From Clostridium acetireducens DSM 10703 (GTDB lineage: Bacteria; Bacillota; Clostridia; Clostridiales; Clostridiaceae): a DNA stretch of 64,000 nucleotides. Below the pieces are notes generated by a model. It did no database searches. It saw only the letters and a list, made by a program, of their open reading frames with translations, and had not been told where the DNA came from. The translations under genes were made by a program, and so were the position numbers. The stretch lies in NCBI RefSeq assembly GCF_001758365.1, contig NZ_LZFO01000006.1:29715-93714 (forward strand), in the 5' to 3' direction. This document shows, in pieces, positions 55,644 to 64,000 of the stretch (the first letter of the stretch is position 1; each line of letters begins with the position of its first letter).

Positions 55644-56288
55644 TTAAACAATCATTGCTGCTAATTTTAAAAAAGAATAATATAGCATAACTGAAGGTAT
55701 TCCTACTAAATATTTTGCTAAAAATACTATAAACACTATTAATATAACCATTTGATATTGATAAGCAAAGTCAGCATATTTATAAAATGCTTTAGGAAAC
55801 AAATCTCTTAATATATGAAAACCATCTAATCCTGGTATAGGCATAATATTAAATAGAAATAACATACAGTTTATACTAATACAGGCTGTAAATATTTCTC
55901 TTAATACATATACTAAATTACTACTTGTTAATGAATTTCCAAATACTTTATATAATAACCCTGTAAATATAGCAAATATAAAAGCAACTAAAAGATTAGC
56001 TAAAGGTCCTGCTATAGAAACTTTTAAATCATCTTTATAATATTTTTTATAAGCACTAGGATTAGTTTCTACTGGTTTCGCCCATCCAAAGCCAACTAAT
56101 AAAATCATTAAAAATCCTAAAATATCTATATGGGCTATAGGATTTAAAGTAAGCCTTCCTTGAAACTTTGGAGTTTTATCTCCTAATCTATCTGCTACTA
56201 GTGCATGGGCATATTCATGAAATGTAAGACCTATTAGTATTGCTGGTATAATTAATATCTTTGATAATAATTGATTACTTAAACTCAA
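55644..56288 (-). CDS. Site-2-protease (M50) family membrane metalloprotease
   Basis: A 214-residue integral membrane protein with the zinc motif FHEYAHAL (HExxH) and the second motif MPIPGLDGFHIL (NxxPxxDG-like). FGWAKPVETNPSAY is typical of the compact YwhC/Rip-type M50 branch. About six TM segments. Its substrate is unknown and it lacks a PDZ domain, so it is unlikely to be a RseP orthologue. RBS GGGATGAG. Confidence 0.88.
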   Translation of the reverse strand: MSLSNQLLSKILIIPAILIGLTFHEYAHALVADRLGDKTPKFQGRLTLNPIAHIDILGFLMILLVGFGWAKPVETNPSAYKKYYKDDLKVSIAGPLANLLVAFIFAIFTGLLYKVFGNSLTSSNLVYVLREIFTACISINCMLFLFNIMPIPGLDGFHILRDLFPKAFYKYADFAYQYQMVILIVFIVFLAKYLVGIPSVMLYYSFLKLAAMIV

Positions 56289-56422
56289 TAATTTCTCATC
56301 CCTTCTACATTATCAATTTTTTATAGTATTTTTATTTAATCTTTTTCATAAACACAATAAATTATACTATTATATTTTTATAATTTCCAATTTTTTATAT
56401 AAAATTTAAATATAGTAAACAA

Positions 56423-56444
56423 AAGCTCTGAAATAACAGAGCTT
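56423..56444 (-). terminator. Hairpin after the second propeller-like gene
   Basis: AAGCTCTG pairs with CAGAGCTT around a 6-nt loop, with T-rich DNA (TTTTGTTT) beyond on the minus strand. It overlaps the stop codon. Confidence 0.75.
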
Positions 56445-57477
56445 AATTAAATGGAGTTTTAACCAACTTTCCTTCTGAAATAGATACAACTCCTTTATTA
56501 TAAAGTTGTAAAAAAGTTCCCTTATAGGCAGTCTGTTTTCCATTAGATATTTCTTTGATTATTCCTTTCAAATTATCATTTACATATATATGTCCATCTT
56601 CTAATACATATATTTTTTCTTTATTTACTGGCTCTTGAAGAGCTATATTATTCCACTTAATTGTATCTTCATTTAATTTTCCATAAAAAATTTTAACAAT
56701 ATTATTATCTACAACTTGTCCAACATAAACTCTATCACTATTATCTACACCTATAAGACAAGTATTATCTATACCTTCTATAGATATTTTACCTATATTA
56801 GTAGCATATACATTATTTGAATTTAAATCCTCATAAATTAACCTATCCTCATGAGGTAATACTCTCATATTTCCAATATTACTTGATTTGGTTTTAATTT
56901 TTCTCATTTCTTTCATTATATTTATCCAATAAATTTTGCTATTTAATTCATTATGAGAAACTTTTACACATATTATATTTGTTAAAGTGGAAACCTGTAT
57001 ATCTGATACTTCTGAGCTATTACCTGCCCAAGTTATATCTTTAATTTCTTCTTTTGCACTTTTAGCAACATCATAATAACTTAATTTGAATCCTTTTTCA
57101 TCTATATCTTCATCTTTTATATGCTTTTCTGCTATTAAAATTCTATCTCTATCCGGAAGCCACTTATAAAAAGAAATTTCAACACCCTCATCAAAATCTA
57201 CTGTCTCTACGTTTCCATCCCTAGTATTAACTACTTTTAAACTATCATCTTCATAATATGCTAAATATTTAGCATCAAAAGAAGCACTAATTCCTTCAGC
57301 ACCGTCTGGTACTATAATTTCTGCATCTGGCACCTTATTTGCTATGTTTTTTTCTACTTTTTTTATTTTAACAGATGTTTGTGTTGAAAGTATATAATTT
57401 TCTATATAATATAATCCCCCTAATTGTATTGCCAAGGAAATTAAACTCCATATAAATATTCTTTTAAAAATTTTCAT
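56443..57477 (-). CDS. Membrane-anchored propeller-like protein (paralogue of 11563-12639)
   Basis: A 344-residue protein with an N-terminal anchor (about 6-26) and a beta-rich extracellular part. Motifs shared with the 11563-12639 protein include SFYKWLPDRDRILIAEK, the strand pattern KYLAYYEDDSLKVVNT and the closing KEISNGKQTAYKG. The fold is probably a beta-propeller of unknown binding partner. It follows the second phosphodiester glycosidase gene at 21 bp. Confidence 0.7.
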   Translation of the reverse strand: MKIFKRIFIWSLISLAIQLGGLYYIENYILSTQTSVKIKKVEKNIANKVPDAEIIVPDGAEGISASFDAKYLAYYEDDSLKVVNTRDGNVETVDFDEGVEISFYKWLPDRDRILIAEKHIKDEDIDEKGFKLSYYDVAKSAKEEIKDITWAGNSSEVSDIQVSTLTNIICVKVSHNELNSKIYWINIMKEMRKIKTKSSNIGNMRVLPHEDRLIYEDLNSNNVYATNIGKISIEGIDNTCLIGVDNSDRVYVGQVVDNNIVKIFYGKLNEDTIKWNNIALQEPVNKEKIYVLEDGHIYVNDNLKGIIKEISNGKQTAYKGTFLQLYNKGVVSISEGKLVKTPFN

Positions 57478-57498
57478 TGTCCATTCTCCTTTAAACCT

Positions 57499-58497
57499 CT
57501 ACTTTACATATATAACAGATGGCACTGCTCTCTCTCCTAATGGATCACAAGGATTGTTTATTACTTCTCCATCATAATACATAGTAGAAGAGGATCCACC
57601 ATCTAAATTAGTAGCATTATAAGCTCCATATTCAAGCATTATATCTTGTACATCTTTTAAAGTAGCTCCTACACTTCTAACCTGTCTTCCATCTATAACT
57701 AACATAAGTATTGCCCCATCTTTTCTTTGCCCTATAGCAGTTCTAGGTGCTATTCCCCATCCACCATCTCCAGATTTAATAGTTCCTTGTCCATTAACCA
57801 CAAGAGCTGGTTCAAAAGATATTGCTTCTTTAACTCCTAATTCTTTCATTTCATTTAAACTATGAGGTCCTACTAATAACATTCCACTACTTGTCAACGC
57901 CATAACATCTTCTTTTTTATTTTCATCTTTTATATCATTATGCTTTATAACACCATTTGACATAAGTAATCCTACTGGTTTTCCTCCAGTACCTGTCCAT
58001 GTTGAACCATCAGAAGATTTATCAGAAAATCCTCCTCCATTTATAGCTGCTATAGATTCATTATTTTCAGCTATTTGACTAGTTAATTCTCCTGCAATAC
58101 CTAACTTTGTGCTAAAACCTACTTTTACTCTAGTAGGATCATGAATTAAAATCATATATCCTTTAAATTTTTTACCATCAATATCAAATCTCTCTATCTT
58201 ACTATCATGTTTATTACTAAATTTAAGCATATCATTTCTATTTTGCAGTATAGTATCTACTTTATCTTCACTTAATATTTTGTTGATTTCCTCCTCCGAT
58301 AGAAATAATTTAGCTATATACTGATGACTTAACGTGGTCATAGCTGACCCTACTAAAGTTCTTTTTACATTTTTAAAAGGACCATGAAATATAATAAAAG
58401 GAGCAGTTATAGCTGTAATAAAAATTTCAAAAATTATGAATAATATAAATATCTTTATTGAAAATCTTTTAGACTTTTTAATATTTTTTTTTGCCAT
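57499..58497 (-). CDS. Phosphodiester glycosidase (NAGPA-like) protein, paralogue of 12655-13680
   Basis: A 332-residue protein with a basic N-terminus, one TM segment (about 12-34) and a NAGPA/DUF2233 domain: AENNESIAAINGGGFSDKSSD, APRTAIGQRKDG, LVIDGRQVRSVGATLKDV and NATNLDGGSSSTMYYDG. It is clearly homologous to the 12655-13680 protein along its whole length. Both operons have the same two-gene order, so the pair arose by duplication. RBS AAAGGAAT. Confidence 0.9.
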   Translation of the reverse strand: MAKKNIKKSKRFSIKIFILFIIFEIFITAITAPFIIFHGPFKNVKRTLVGSAMTTLSHQYIAKLFLSEEEINKILSEDKVDTILQNRNDMLKFSNKHDSKIERFDIDGKKFKGYMILIHDPTRVKVGFSTKLGIAGELTSQIAENNESIAAINGGGFSDKSSDGSTWTGTGGKPVGLLMSNGVIKHNDIKDENKKEDVMALTSSGMLLVGPHSLNEMKELGVKEAISFEPALVVNGQGTIKSGDGGWGIAPRTAIGQRKDGAILMLVIDGRQVRSVGATLKDVQDIMLEYGAYNATNLDGGSSSTMYYDGEVINNPCDPLGERAVPSVIYVK

Positions 58498-58754
58498 ATA
58501 TATATTCCTTTCTATAGAAATTATAAATACTATATATTATAAATTTCTTGATTTTGTTGTCGAATTTAGATGTATGAACACATACTCTTTATTTTACAAT
58601 AAACTTATAAATTTTTAAATACTAATTAAGATGAATTAATTATTAAATTTTATAAAATTTAATAAAATCTCCTAATTTCATTTGATATGCTAATTCATCA
58701 ATTACTTTTTTATGTAAAAAATCAATTCTAAATTTTTATTTCTTAATATGAAAA

Positions 58755-58790
58755 AATATAAGGGCTTACATCTCTGTAAACCCTTATATT
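58755..58790 (-). terminator. Terminator downstream of tRNA-Glu
   Basis: ATATAAGGGCTTACA pairs with TGTAAACCCTTATAT with one mismatch, followed by a T6 tract on the minus strand. The 58498-58754 gap upstream of it shows nothing recognisable. Confidence 0.85.
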
Positions 58791-58796
58791 TCAACT

Positions 58797-58871
58797 TGGC
58801 AGCCTCTAGGGGAATTGAACCCCTGATTCCACCTTGAGAGGGTGGCGTCTTAACCACTTGACCAAGAGACC
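58797..58871 (-). tRNA. tRNA-Glu (anticodon CTC)
   Basis: On the minus strand, acceptor GGTCTCT pairs with AGAGGCT including two G-U wobbles, discriminator G and encoded CCA at the 3' end. The anticodon arm is CCACC-CTCTCAA-GGTGG, giving anticodon CTC, which reads GAG (Glu). The T arm is AGGGG-TTCAATT-CCCCT. It is solitary, with its own terminator. Confidence 0.93.
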
Positions 58872-58947
58872 ATATAAATTTTTTCCTTTAAATATTATAT
58901 AACTATTACTCATATACGTCAACATAATATTTTATAAACATAATTGT

Positions 58948-58962
58948 TGCAAATCATTTGCA
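58948..58962 (+). promoter_or_regulatory. Fur-family (probably Zur) operator
   Basis: TGCAAATCATTTGCA is a perfect 7-1-7 inverted repeat, the layout of Fur, Zur and PerR boxes. It overlaps the -35 region of the metal ABC transporter promoter, so binding would block transcription. The downstream Zn/Mn-type transporter favours Zur. The exact regulator is inferred. Confidence 0.65.
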
Positions 58963-58986
58963 TTAATTAAATTAAAGGAATATAAT
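58958..58986 (+). promoter_or_regulatory. Sigma-A-type promoter of the metal ABC transporter operon
   Basis: TTGCAT at 58958-58963 and TATAAT at 58981-58986 with a 17-bp spacer. The -35 sits in the right half of the Fur-family operator. Confidence 0.75.
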
Positions 58987-59052
58987 TATTATGATTATAT
59001 TTTAAATAATTTGACCATAATTAACAATAGTGTTTATTTAGGGAGGATTAGC

Positions 59053-59739
59053 ATGAATTTAGTAAATATTGAAAACCTATATTTTTCTTACAATAACAAT
59101 ATGCCCTACATAATAGAAAATATAAACTTAAAAATAAAAAAAGGTGACTACATTTCTATATTAGGTGAAAACGGCAGTGGTAAAACTACTTTATCAAAGC
59201 TTATACTTAATTTATTAAAACCTACCAAAGGGAAAGTATCACTAAACACTAATAAAATAGGATATGTGCCTCAAAATATAGAAAACTTCAATTCAAAATT
59301 TCCTATTACAGTAAACGAAATATTAAAATGCCATAAAAAAATAATAAATTTAAAATCTAAAGATATTATAAGCAAAATATTAAAATTAGTTAATATGGAA
59401 CATACCAAAAATAGCCTAATTGGAAATTTATCTGGTGGACAACAGCAAAAAATATTTATATGCAGAGCTTTAATAGGAAATCCTGAACTCTTAATATTAG
59501 ATGAACCTTCTACAGGAGTAGATATAAAGAGTCAAATAGAAATTTATAATATAATAAAAAAATTAAATAAAAAAAATAACATAACAATTATTGCTGTGGA
59601 ACATAATTTAGACGCTGCTTTAAAAAATTCTTCCCATATATATTTGATGAAAAATGGTACAGGACATTTATATAATATAGAACATTTTAAAAATAATTAT
59701 TTAAATACAAACTTTAAAATTGTAAATAGTAATAATTAA
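59053..59739 (+). CDS. Metal ABC transporter ATP-binding protein (ZnuC/AdcC family)
   Basis: About 228 residues starting at 59053, chosen for RBS GGGAGGATTAG; the upstream Met at 59011 lacks one. It has Walker A LGENGSGKTTL, Q-loop region YVPQNIENF, signature NLSGGQQQKIFI and Walker B LLILDEPSTGVD. The branch is that of manganese/zinc importers. The permease follows at 17 bp, and the solute-binding protein gene is not adjacent. A Fur-family box and a good promoter lie upstream. Confidence 0.9.
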   Translation: MNLVNIENLYFSYNNNMPYIIENINLKIKKGDYISILGENGSGKTTLSKLILNLLKPTKGKVSLNTNKIGYVPQNIENFNSKFPITVNEILKCHKKIINLKSKDIISKILKLVNMEHTKNSLIGNLSGGQQQKIFICRALIGNPELLILDEPSTGVDIKSQIEIYNIIKKLNKKNNITIIAVEHNLDAALKNSSHIYLMKNGTGHLYNIEHFKNNYLNTNFKIVNSNN

Positions 59740-59756
59740 TTTATGGAGGATAAAAT

Positions 59757-60548
59757 ATGCTTCAATACACTTTTATGCAAAATGCATTATTAGCTTCAGT
59801 ACTTATAGGAATTTTATGTCCTTTTATAGGAGTATTTTTGGTATTAAAGCGTTATTCCATGATAGGAGATACTCTTTCTCATGCTTCTTTTGCTGGAGTA
59901 GCTATAGGCTTAATATCTGGCTATAATCCTATAATATCTGCTTTTTTATTTACTTCTTTAGCAGCGGTTTTTATTGAATTTTTAAGAAACTACTATAAAG
60001 AATATGAAGAATTAATTTTAGTAATAATATTAACTTTAAGTGTAGGTATAGCAATTACTTTAATAAGTATGGGTAAAGCTAATGCTGATATTAATTCCTA
60101 CTTATTCGGAAGTATTATAACTATATCAAAAAAAGAAATTTACACTGTGTTTATTTTAAGCATCATATCTGTAATAACTTTATGTTTATTATTCAACAAA
60201 CTACTATATATAACTTTTGATGAAGAAGGTGCTAAAGTTTTAGGATTAAATGTGAAATTTATAAATTATATATTTTCACTATTAGTAGGTGCTACTATAT
60301 CTGTTTCTATAAAAATAATGGGTATTTTAGTTATATCCTCTATGATAGCTATTCCAGTTGCTACAGCTCTTCAATTAAATAAAAGTTTTAAAATAACTCT
60401 TGTATATTCTATATTATTTGGAATAATAGATATAATTTTTGGACTAGTTATATCTTACTATGTAAATTGTGCTCCTGGTGGAACAATTGCTTTAACATCT
60501 ATTTTTACTCTTTCACTAGTACTTATTTTAAAACCAAAATATAAATAA
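59757..60548 (+). CDS. Metal ABC transporter permease (ZnuB/AdcB family)
   Basis: A 263-residue membrane protein with about eight TM segments. It has the ABC-3 family motif FLVLKRYSMIGDTLSHASFAG, the EEGAKVLGLN cytoplasmic segment and SSMIAIPVATALQL. It forms the channel half of the zinc or manganese importer with the upstream ATPase. RBS TGGAGGAT. A bidirectional terminator follows. Confidence 0.92.
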   Translation: MLQYTFMQNALLASVLIGILCPFIGVFLVLKRYSMIGDTLSHASFAGVAIGLISGYNPIISAFLFTSLAAVFIEFLRNYYKEYEELILVIILTLSVGIAITLISMGKANADINSYLFGSIITISKKEIYTVFILSIISVITLCLLFNKLLYITFDEEGAKVLGLNVKFINYIFSLLVGATISVSIKIMGILVISSMIAIPVATALQLNKSFKITLVYSILFGIIDIIFGLVISYYVNCAPGGTIALTSIFTLSLVLILKPKYK

Positions 60549-60592
60549 TAATTACACTGTGTTTATTTATTAAAAATTTAAATTTTAATATC

Positions 60593-60632
60593 AGAGAGTG
60601 AATGAACAAAACTATTCCTCACTCTCTATTTT
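60593..60632. terminator. Bidirectional terminator between the metal permease and brnQ
   Basis: AGAGAGTGA pairs with TCACTCTCT around a 17-nt loop, with T-rich ends both ways. It separates convergent genes. Confidence 0.8.
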
Positions 60633-61924
60633 TAATTCTCAACAGCAAATTTCTTACCTGTAAATACCTTAGCTAATATTCCTCCTAAAAAAGCTGGAAT
60701 AATCCATGAAAATCCTTGACTCGAAAAAGGTAATGAATTTACAAAATCAGTAACTAAAGGAACTTTAATTCCCATAGAATACAAAGAATTAAATATACTT
60801 ACAATCAACGTAACATAAACTGCTCCAGAATATATATTTTTATTTTTAATATGATTATCAAATAAACTTAATAATATTAAAACTATTACTATAGGATAAG
60901 CAGTTAAAAGTACTGGCACTGCAAATTTTATTATATTTTCTACACCGTAATTAGCTATTCCACAACTAACTAAACATATAGAAGTAACTAAAAATTTATA
61001 GCTTAACTTTCCTTTACTTAATTCACTAAAATAATTTCCAGCAGTAGCTGTAAGCCCTATAGAAGTAGTTAGGCAAGCTATTGATATAGATAAACCTAAT
61101 ATAATCTTACCCCAGCTTCCTAATAAACTTTCTGATAAACTTATTAACAAGCTTGTTCTTGTAATATCCTTAGGAAATACTCCACTGGAAGTGGCTCCAA
61201 CATAAAGCAATCCACCATAAACTAAACCTAAACATAATGCTGAAACTATACCAGATTTTATAGTAATATCAACTTGTTCTTTTTCAGTTTTATAACCTTT
61301 ATTAATAAAACTAGTTACAACCATTTGTCCTATTATTATAGAACCTAAGGCGTCCATAGTTTGATATCCTTCTACAAATCCTTTGGAAAAAGCATTTTGT
61401 AAATTGTTATTAATAGGCATTCCTATAGGATTTATTATTCCTTTTAATATTATTATAAACAATGAAATTAATAAAAATGGAGTTAATAGAGCCCCAATTT
61501 TATCTATTACATTAGATTGATTCATTACAAAAACTAATGTTATAGAAAAATAAATTATAGAAAATATTATAGGATTTGCATTAGGCATTATAGGTTGTAC
61601 TCCTATTTCAAAAGTAGTAGCACCAGTTCTTGGTACACAAAATAAAGGTCCTATTGATAACATTATTATAGAACATAGTATATTTCCAAATTTAGAATTT
61701 ACTTTTCCTGTTAATTTATCTGTAGTTCCACCTACTTTAGCTACAGAAACTATACCCAATAAAGGAAGACTTATACAAGTTATTAAAAACCCTATCATTG
61801 TAAAAATCCATTTATTACCTGAAATATACCCTAAAGTAGGAGGAAATATTAAATTACCTGCTCCAAAGAACATAGAAAATAGTGCAAATCCTGTTATAAA
61901 TACATTTTTTAAATTCTTATTCAT
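60632..61924 (-). CDS. brnQ: Branched-chain amino acid transporter BrnQ
   Basis: About 430 residues starting at 61924 (MNKNLKNVFITGFALFS) behind RBS AAAGGAGTG; an upstream Met at 61963 lies within the leader's terminator and is not used. Twelve TM segments are predicted. It opens with FSMFFGAGNLIFPPTLG, typical of LIVCS-family Na+/H+-coupled leucine/isoleucine/valine importers. Expression is likely controlled by the upstream T-box. Confidence 0.95.
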   Translation of the reverse strand: MNKNLKNVFITGFALFSMFFGAGNLIFPPTLGYISGNKWIFTMIGFLITCISLPLLGIVSVAKVGGTTDKLTGKVNSKFGNILCSIIMLSIGPLFCVPRTGATTFEIGVQPIMPNANPIIFSIIYFSITLVFVMNQSNVIDKIGALLTPFLLISLFIIILKGIINPIGMPINNNLQNAFSKGFVEGYQTMDALGSIIIGQMVVTSFINKGYKTEKEQVDITIKSGIVSALCLGLVYGGLLYVGATSSGVFPKDITRTSLLISLSESLLGSWGKIILGLSISIACLTTSIGLTATAGNYFSELSKGKLSYKFLVTSICLVSCGIANYGVENIIKFAVPVLLTAYPIVIVLILLSLFDNHIKNKNIYSGAVYVTLIVSIFNSLYSMGIKVPLVTDFVNSLPFSSQGFSWIIPAFLGGILAKVFTGKKFAVEN

Positions 61925-61944
61925 TTTACTCACTCCTTTTAATA

Positions 61945-62245
61945 TAATAAAAAAAACACTCATCCAAAGGGACGAATGCTCGTGGTACCACCCAATTTAA
62001 TTTATTTTATATAAATAAAAAACGTCCCCTCTAGAAAGGGACGAATATTCGCGTTACCACCCAATTTGACTTATATAAAATAAATCCTCTTACTCCTTAA
62101 TAACGTAAGGAAAACCGGCTCAGCTTAATAAATAAAATTTATTTTTCAGCTTACAATTCAGGAATGAACTTTTCATTACAGTCCTTATCCAGTTTCCACC
62201 ACACACTGGCTCTCTATATAATTTCTGTAACTACTTCTTTCCATC
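61945..62245 (-). promoter_or_regulatory. T-box riboswitch leader of brnQ with two tandem antiterminator/terminator modules
   Basis: On the minus strand, a stem I region (about 62150-62240) has AGAGAG, a GGTGG-containing hairpin and a possible specifier ATT (Ile) at 62163-62165. It is followed by a T-box core GGGTGGTAACGCG (about 62048-62062) with a terminator (CGTCCCTTTC..GGGGACG then T6). A second core GGGTGGTACCACG (about 61980-61993) follows with its own terminator (CATTCGTCC..GGATGAGTG then T8) before brnQ. The family senses uncharged tRNA; Ile is consistent with brnQ. The 62246-62415 region beyond shows nothing recognisable. Confidence 0.9.
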
Positions 62246-62415
62246 ATCATCTTTACATATTTTAATTATTTGAATACAATTGTATAAAAAATTGTGTTTT
62301 TATGCAATGGTACTTTTATGCCATTTAATAAAAATAGCTGCTTATTTCTAATTTATTCTTTATATTTTACTAATATACCTAACTGTTTAAAATCACACAC
62401 TAAAATAATGAATTT

Positions 62416-63423
62416 TTACACTCTATTTTTTATTTTACATAAGCTTTTATTAAAAGCTATACTTGTAAATTTAAAAGTTAACAGAATAAGTAATACTCCT
62501 AATGCTGCTGATATTACATATGCTATGTTTTCATTGATACCACTTATTAGATAATCTGGTATAATTGCATTAAATTTATATCCATTTTTCATACCCAAAG
62601 GAGTAAAACCTAAAACTTTTCCATTACTTATTACATATTTAATTTCTTCAACTCCCCATTCACCCCAAGCATCTCCAGATGCTAAAAGTCCAATAGGACA
62701 AGCAGTAATTATAAAAGTTATAAATACATAAATAGATTTAGTATTTAAATTATATCCTTTGTATATATTATTTGATAAAATCTTTTTCACATAAATATAA
62801 ACTACAGTGGTTATAATAGCTTCTAAAAAACCTGCTACTGCCATATGAGGAATTACCATTGCCGGTATAGAAGTACTTAAACTATAAGGACAGTATAATG
62901 GCAATCCTGAAATATCTTTAAATAAAATAGGCTGTATTCCAAGCTCTAATGCAGTTAAAAAAGCTGCTATAACTATAGCTATATAAGAAGATATAAAAGC
63001 TGCTATATATTCACTTTTAGAACTTTTAATATTATGTTTAATATATTTATAAATATAGTATCCTAAAAATGGCATAACAAAAGCCATATTAAAACAATTT
63101 GCCCCTAAAGCTAATATTCCTCCATCACCAAAAAATATAGATTGAATTAATAATACTATGGTTATAGATATACATGCTGCATGAGGTCCTATTAATATAG
63201 ATGATAAAACTGAACCAACGGCATGACCAGTTGTACCTCCTGGCAAGGGTATATTAAACATCATTACTAAGAATGAAAAAGCTGAACAAAATTCAAGTAA
63301 CGGCAGTTTGTTATGGCTTAATACATTTTTAACTTCATCCAAGCACTTTTTCCATACAGGAATCATAATAGCTCCCATTACAACACAAGTTGAAGGACTT
63401 AAATAATGTTCCGGAATATGCAT
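62416..63423 (-). CDS. cbiM: CbiM-type cobalt/nickel ECF transporter permease
   Basis: A 335-residue membrane protein. The N-terminus MHIPEHYLSPS carries the conserved His2 metal ligand of CbiM/NikM, followed by GTTGHAVGSVL, a GPHAACIS segment and FGDGGILALGANCFNMAF. The C-terminal part has a loop SGDAWGEWG and a final TM segment, resembling CbiM proteins fused to an additional NikN-like segment. The metal (Co or Ni) is undecided. No CbiN/O/Q genes are visible in the window. RBS AGGAGGTT. No cobalamin riboswitch was recognised upstream. Confidence 0.88.
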   Translation of the reverse strand: MHIPEHYLSPSTCVVMGAIMIPVWKKCLDEVKNVLSHNKLPLLEFCSAFSFLVMMFNIPLPGGTTGHAVGSVLSSILIGPHAACISITIVLLIQSIFFGDGGILALGANCFNMAFVMPFLGYYIYKYIKHNIKSSKSEYIAAFISSYIAIVIAAFLTALELGIQPILFKDISGLPLYCPYSLSTSIPAMVIPHMAVAGFLEAIITTVVYIYVKKILSNNIYKGYNLNTKSIYVFITFIITACPIGLLASGDAWGEWGVEEIKYVISNGKVLGFTPLGMKNGYKFNAIIPDYLISGINENIAYVISAALGVLLILLTFKFTSIAFNKSLCKIKNRV

Positions 63424-63506
63424 TTAAAACCTCCTATTCATAAATTACACTTATATAATTATATTGTATAAATAATTAATTATTCCATTACATTTTTATC
63501 AAAAAA

Positions 63507-63544
63507 TAAAAAGGTCTCATATTTATTTTATATGAGACCTTTTA
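63507..63544 (-). terminator. Terminator of the DUF1540 gene
   Basis: AAAGGTCTCATAT pairs with ATATGAGACCTTT around a 5-nt loop, with T-tracts on the minus strand. It lies between the DUF1540 gene and cbiM. Confidence 0.88.
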
Positions 63545-63553
63545 TAAGGAATT

Positions 63554-63712
63554 TTATTCTCTTTTAAAGCTTCCACAATCTGTATTTTCTACTTTATTTG
63601 CATTAGAAGTGTGTTTAACTACTTCAATTTGATTTAATGTGCAATAATTATCATCTTTACAGTGAAACTTACACTCTTCTACAACACATTTTATGCTATC
63701 ATTATGATTCAT
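63554..63712 (-). CDS. DUF1540 Cys-rich small protein
   Basis: A 52-residue protein with RBS AAGGTGG and its own terminator. The DUF1540 pattern IKCVVEECKFHCKDDNYCTLNQI and a final NTDCGSF supplies five Cys. The family binds metal or forms disulfides; its role is unknown. It is monocistronic and adjacent to element copy 8. Confidence 0.88.
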   Translation of the reverse strand: MNHNDSIKCVVEECKFHCKDDNYCTLNQIEVVKHTSNANKVENTDCGSFKRE

Positions 63713-63781
63713 AATAATATAACCACCTTTCAATTATTCGTTCTTAATTTATTATGAATCATATTATATATAATTATACTT

Positions 63782-64000
63782 AGTTTATTGAATAAAAAAG
63801 GATTGAAATAATTTGCAAATAAAAAATAATTAAAAATAAGCTATATAAAAATAATAAGCAAAGTATCATAAATAGAGTTTGGAAATAAGTCATTTCATTA
63901 AGACACTCTAAGAATAAAAAATAAAAAAACTCCTACCCAATTTATGCCCCGTCCTTGGGGCGGAAATTGGCTCATCACGTCCTGTGATGAATTACGGAGT
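63782..64000 (-). repeat. Palindromic element, copy 8 (cut by window end)
   Basis: The left end AGTTTATTGAATAAAAAA, arm with variable segment GCAAAGTATCAT, and the minus-orientation core (GCCCCGTCCTTGGGGC, then the CATCAC hairpin, then CGGAGT) are visible. The right arm lies beyond base 64000, so its pairing cannot be checked here. Confidence 0.9.

Noticed and set aside
62246..63553. Cobalamin riboswitch upstream of cbiM
   Set aside because: The cbiM leader is only about 80 bp after the DUF1540 terminator and has no B12-box-like sequence.

Overview
The window is a very AT-rich, low-GC Gram-positive chromosome segment, best matched by Clostridium sensu stricto. The evidence is the codon use (AAA, ATA and TTA dominate), strong GGAGG ribosome-binding sites, and the gene types: a T-box ahead of brnQ, ytaF, DUF1540, DUF1836 and DUF134 proteins, a preQ1-type leader candidate ahead of queT, and CTC-type bL25. 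I cannot name the species. There is no phage, plasmid, rRNA, CRISPR array or recognisable transposase gene. Most of the window is ordinary chromosomal housekeeping and accessory sequence.

Layout. Positions 1-6.9 kb: a truncated endonuclease-like gene, cinA, rplY, a rhodanese, a metallophosphoesterase, ytaF and small proteins. 7-11.4 kb: two TolC-like exported coiled-coil proteins, a small XRE regulator, a membrane protein and a bacteriohemerythrin. 11.5-14.4 kb: a two-gene cell-surface operon (phosphodiester glycosidase plus anchored propeller-like protein), duplicated at 56.4-58.5 kb, and an SGNH hydrolase. 14.7-18.1 kb: an operon of a 22-residue-repeat protein, a MoxR-type AAA ATPase and an HExxH/VWA protein. 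18.3-21.5 kb: a signalling operon (HPt, CheY, CheC-like, PAS-GGDEF-EAL). 21.8-25.9 kb: a short 52-residue gene, hom, queT, a TrkA-C protein and luxS. 26-31 kb: a three-gene helicase/helicase/nuclease operon. 31.2-45.2 kb: zinc-ribbon protein, YhaM-like HD nuclease, a chemoreceptor, HAD phosphatase, DegV, hemolysin III, DUF1836, CmpB-like and MBL proteins, a CHAP-SH3 cell-wall hydrolase, a patatin and DUF134. 45.3-50.7 kb: a giant pseudokinase/ATPase/histidine kinase. 50.9-58.5 kb: tcdA, a GH8-like protein, a degenerate response regulator, an SDR, trmB, an M50 protease and the second surface operon. 58.8-63.7 kb: tRNA-Glu, a metal ABC transporter with a Fur-family operator, brnQ behind a T-box with two tandem antiterminator/terminator modules, cbiM and a DUF1540 gene.

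The standout is a dispersed family of about 365-bp palindromic elements: seven long or partial copies and one 75-bp mini-copy. Each has a conserved structured core (two hairpins whose loops both contain AGGAC, bounded by an A-tract and a T-tract) between long arms. Arms differ from copy to copy, but within a copy left and right stay nearly perfectly complementary (136/136 bp in the copy at 10.6 kb). In three copies the complementarity runs out into host DNA, so the neighbouring sequence, including the 3' end of a gene in two cases, is present as an inverted duplicate on the far side. Most copies lie within 0-20 bp of a stop codon. Other perfect AT-rich inverted repeats (2963-3018, 21703-21756, 25990-26040) occur nearby. 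Together these point to an active palindrome-perfecting, fold-back copying process acting on a non-autonomous element whose core resembles a structured RNA or bidirectional terminator.
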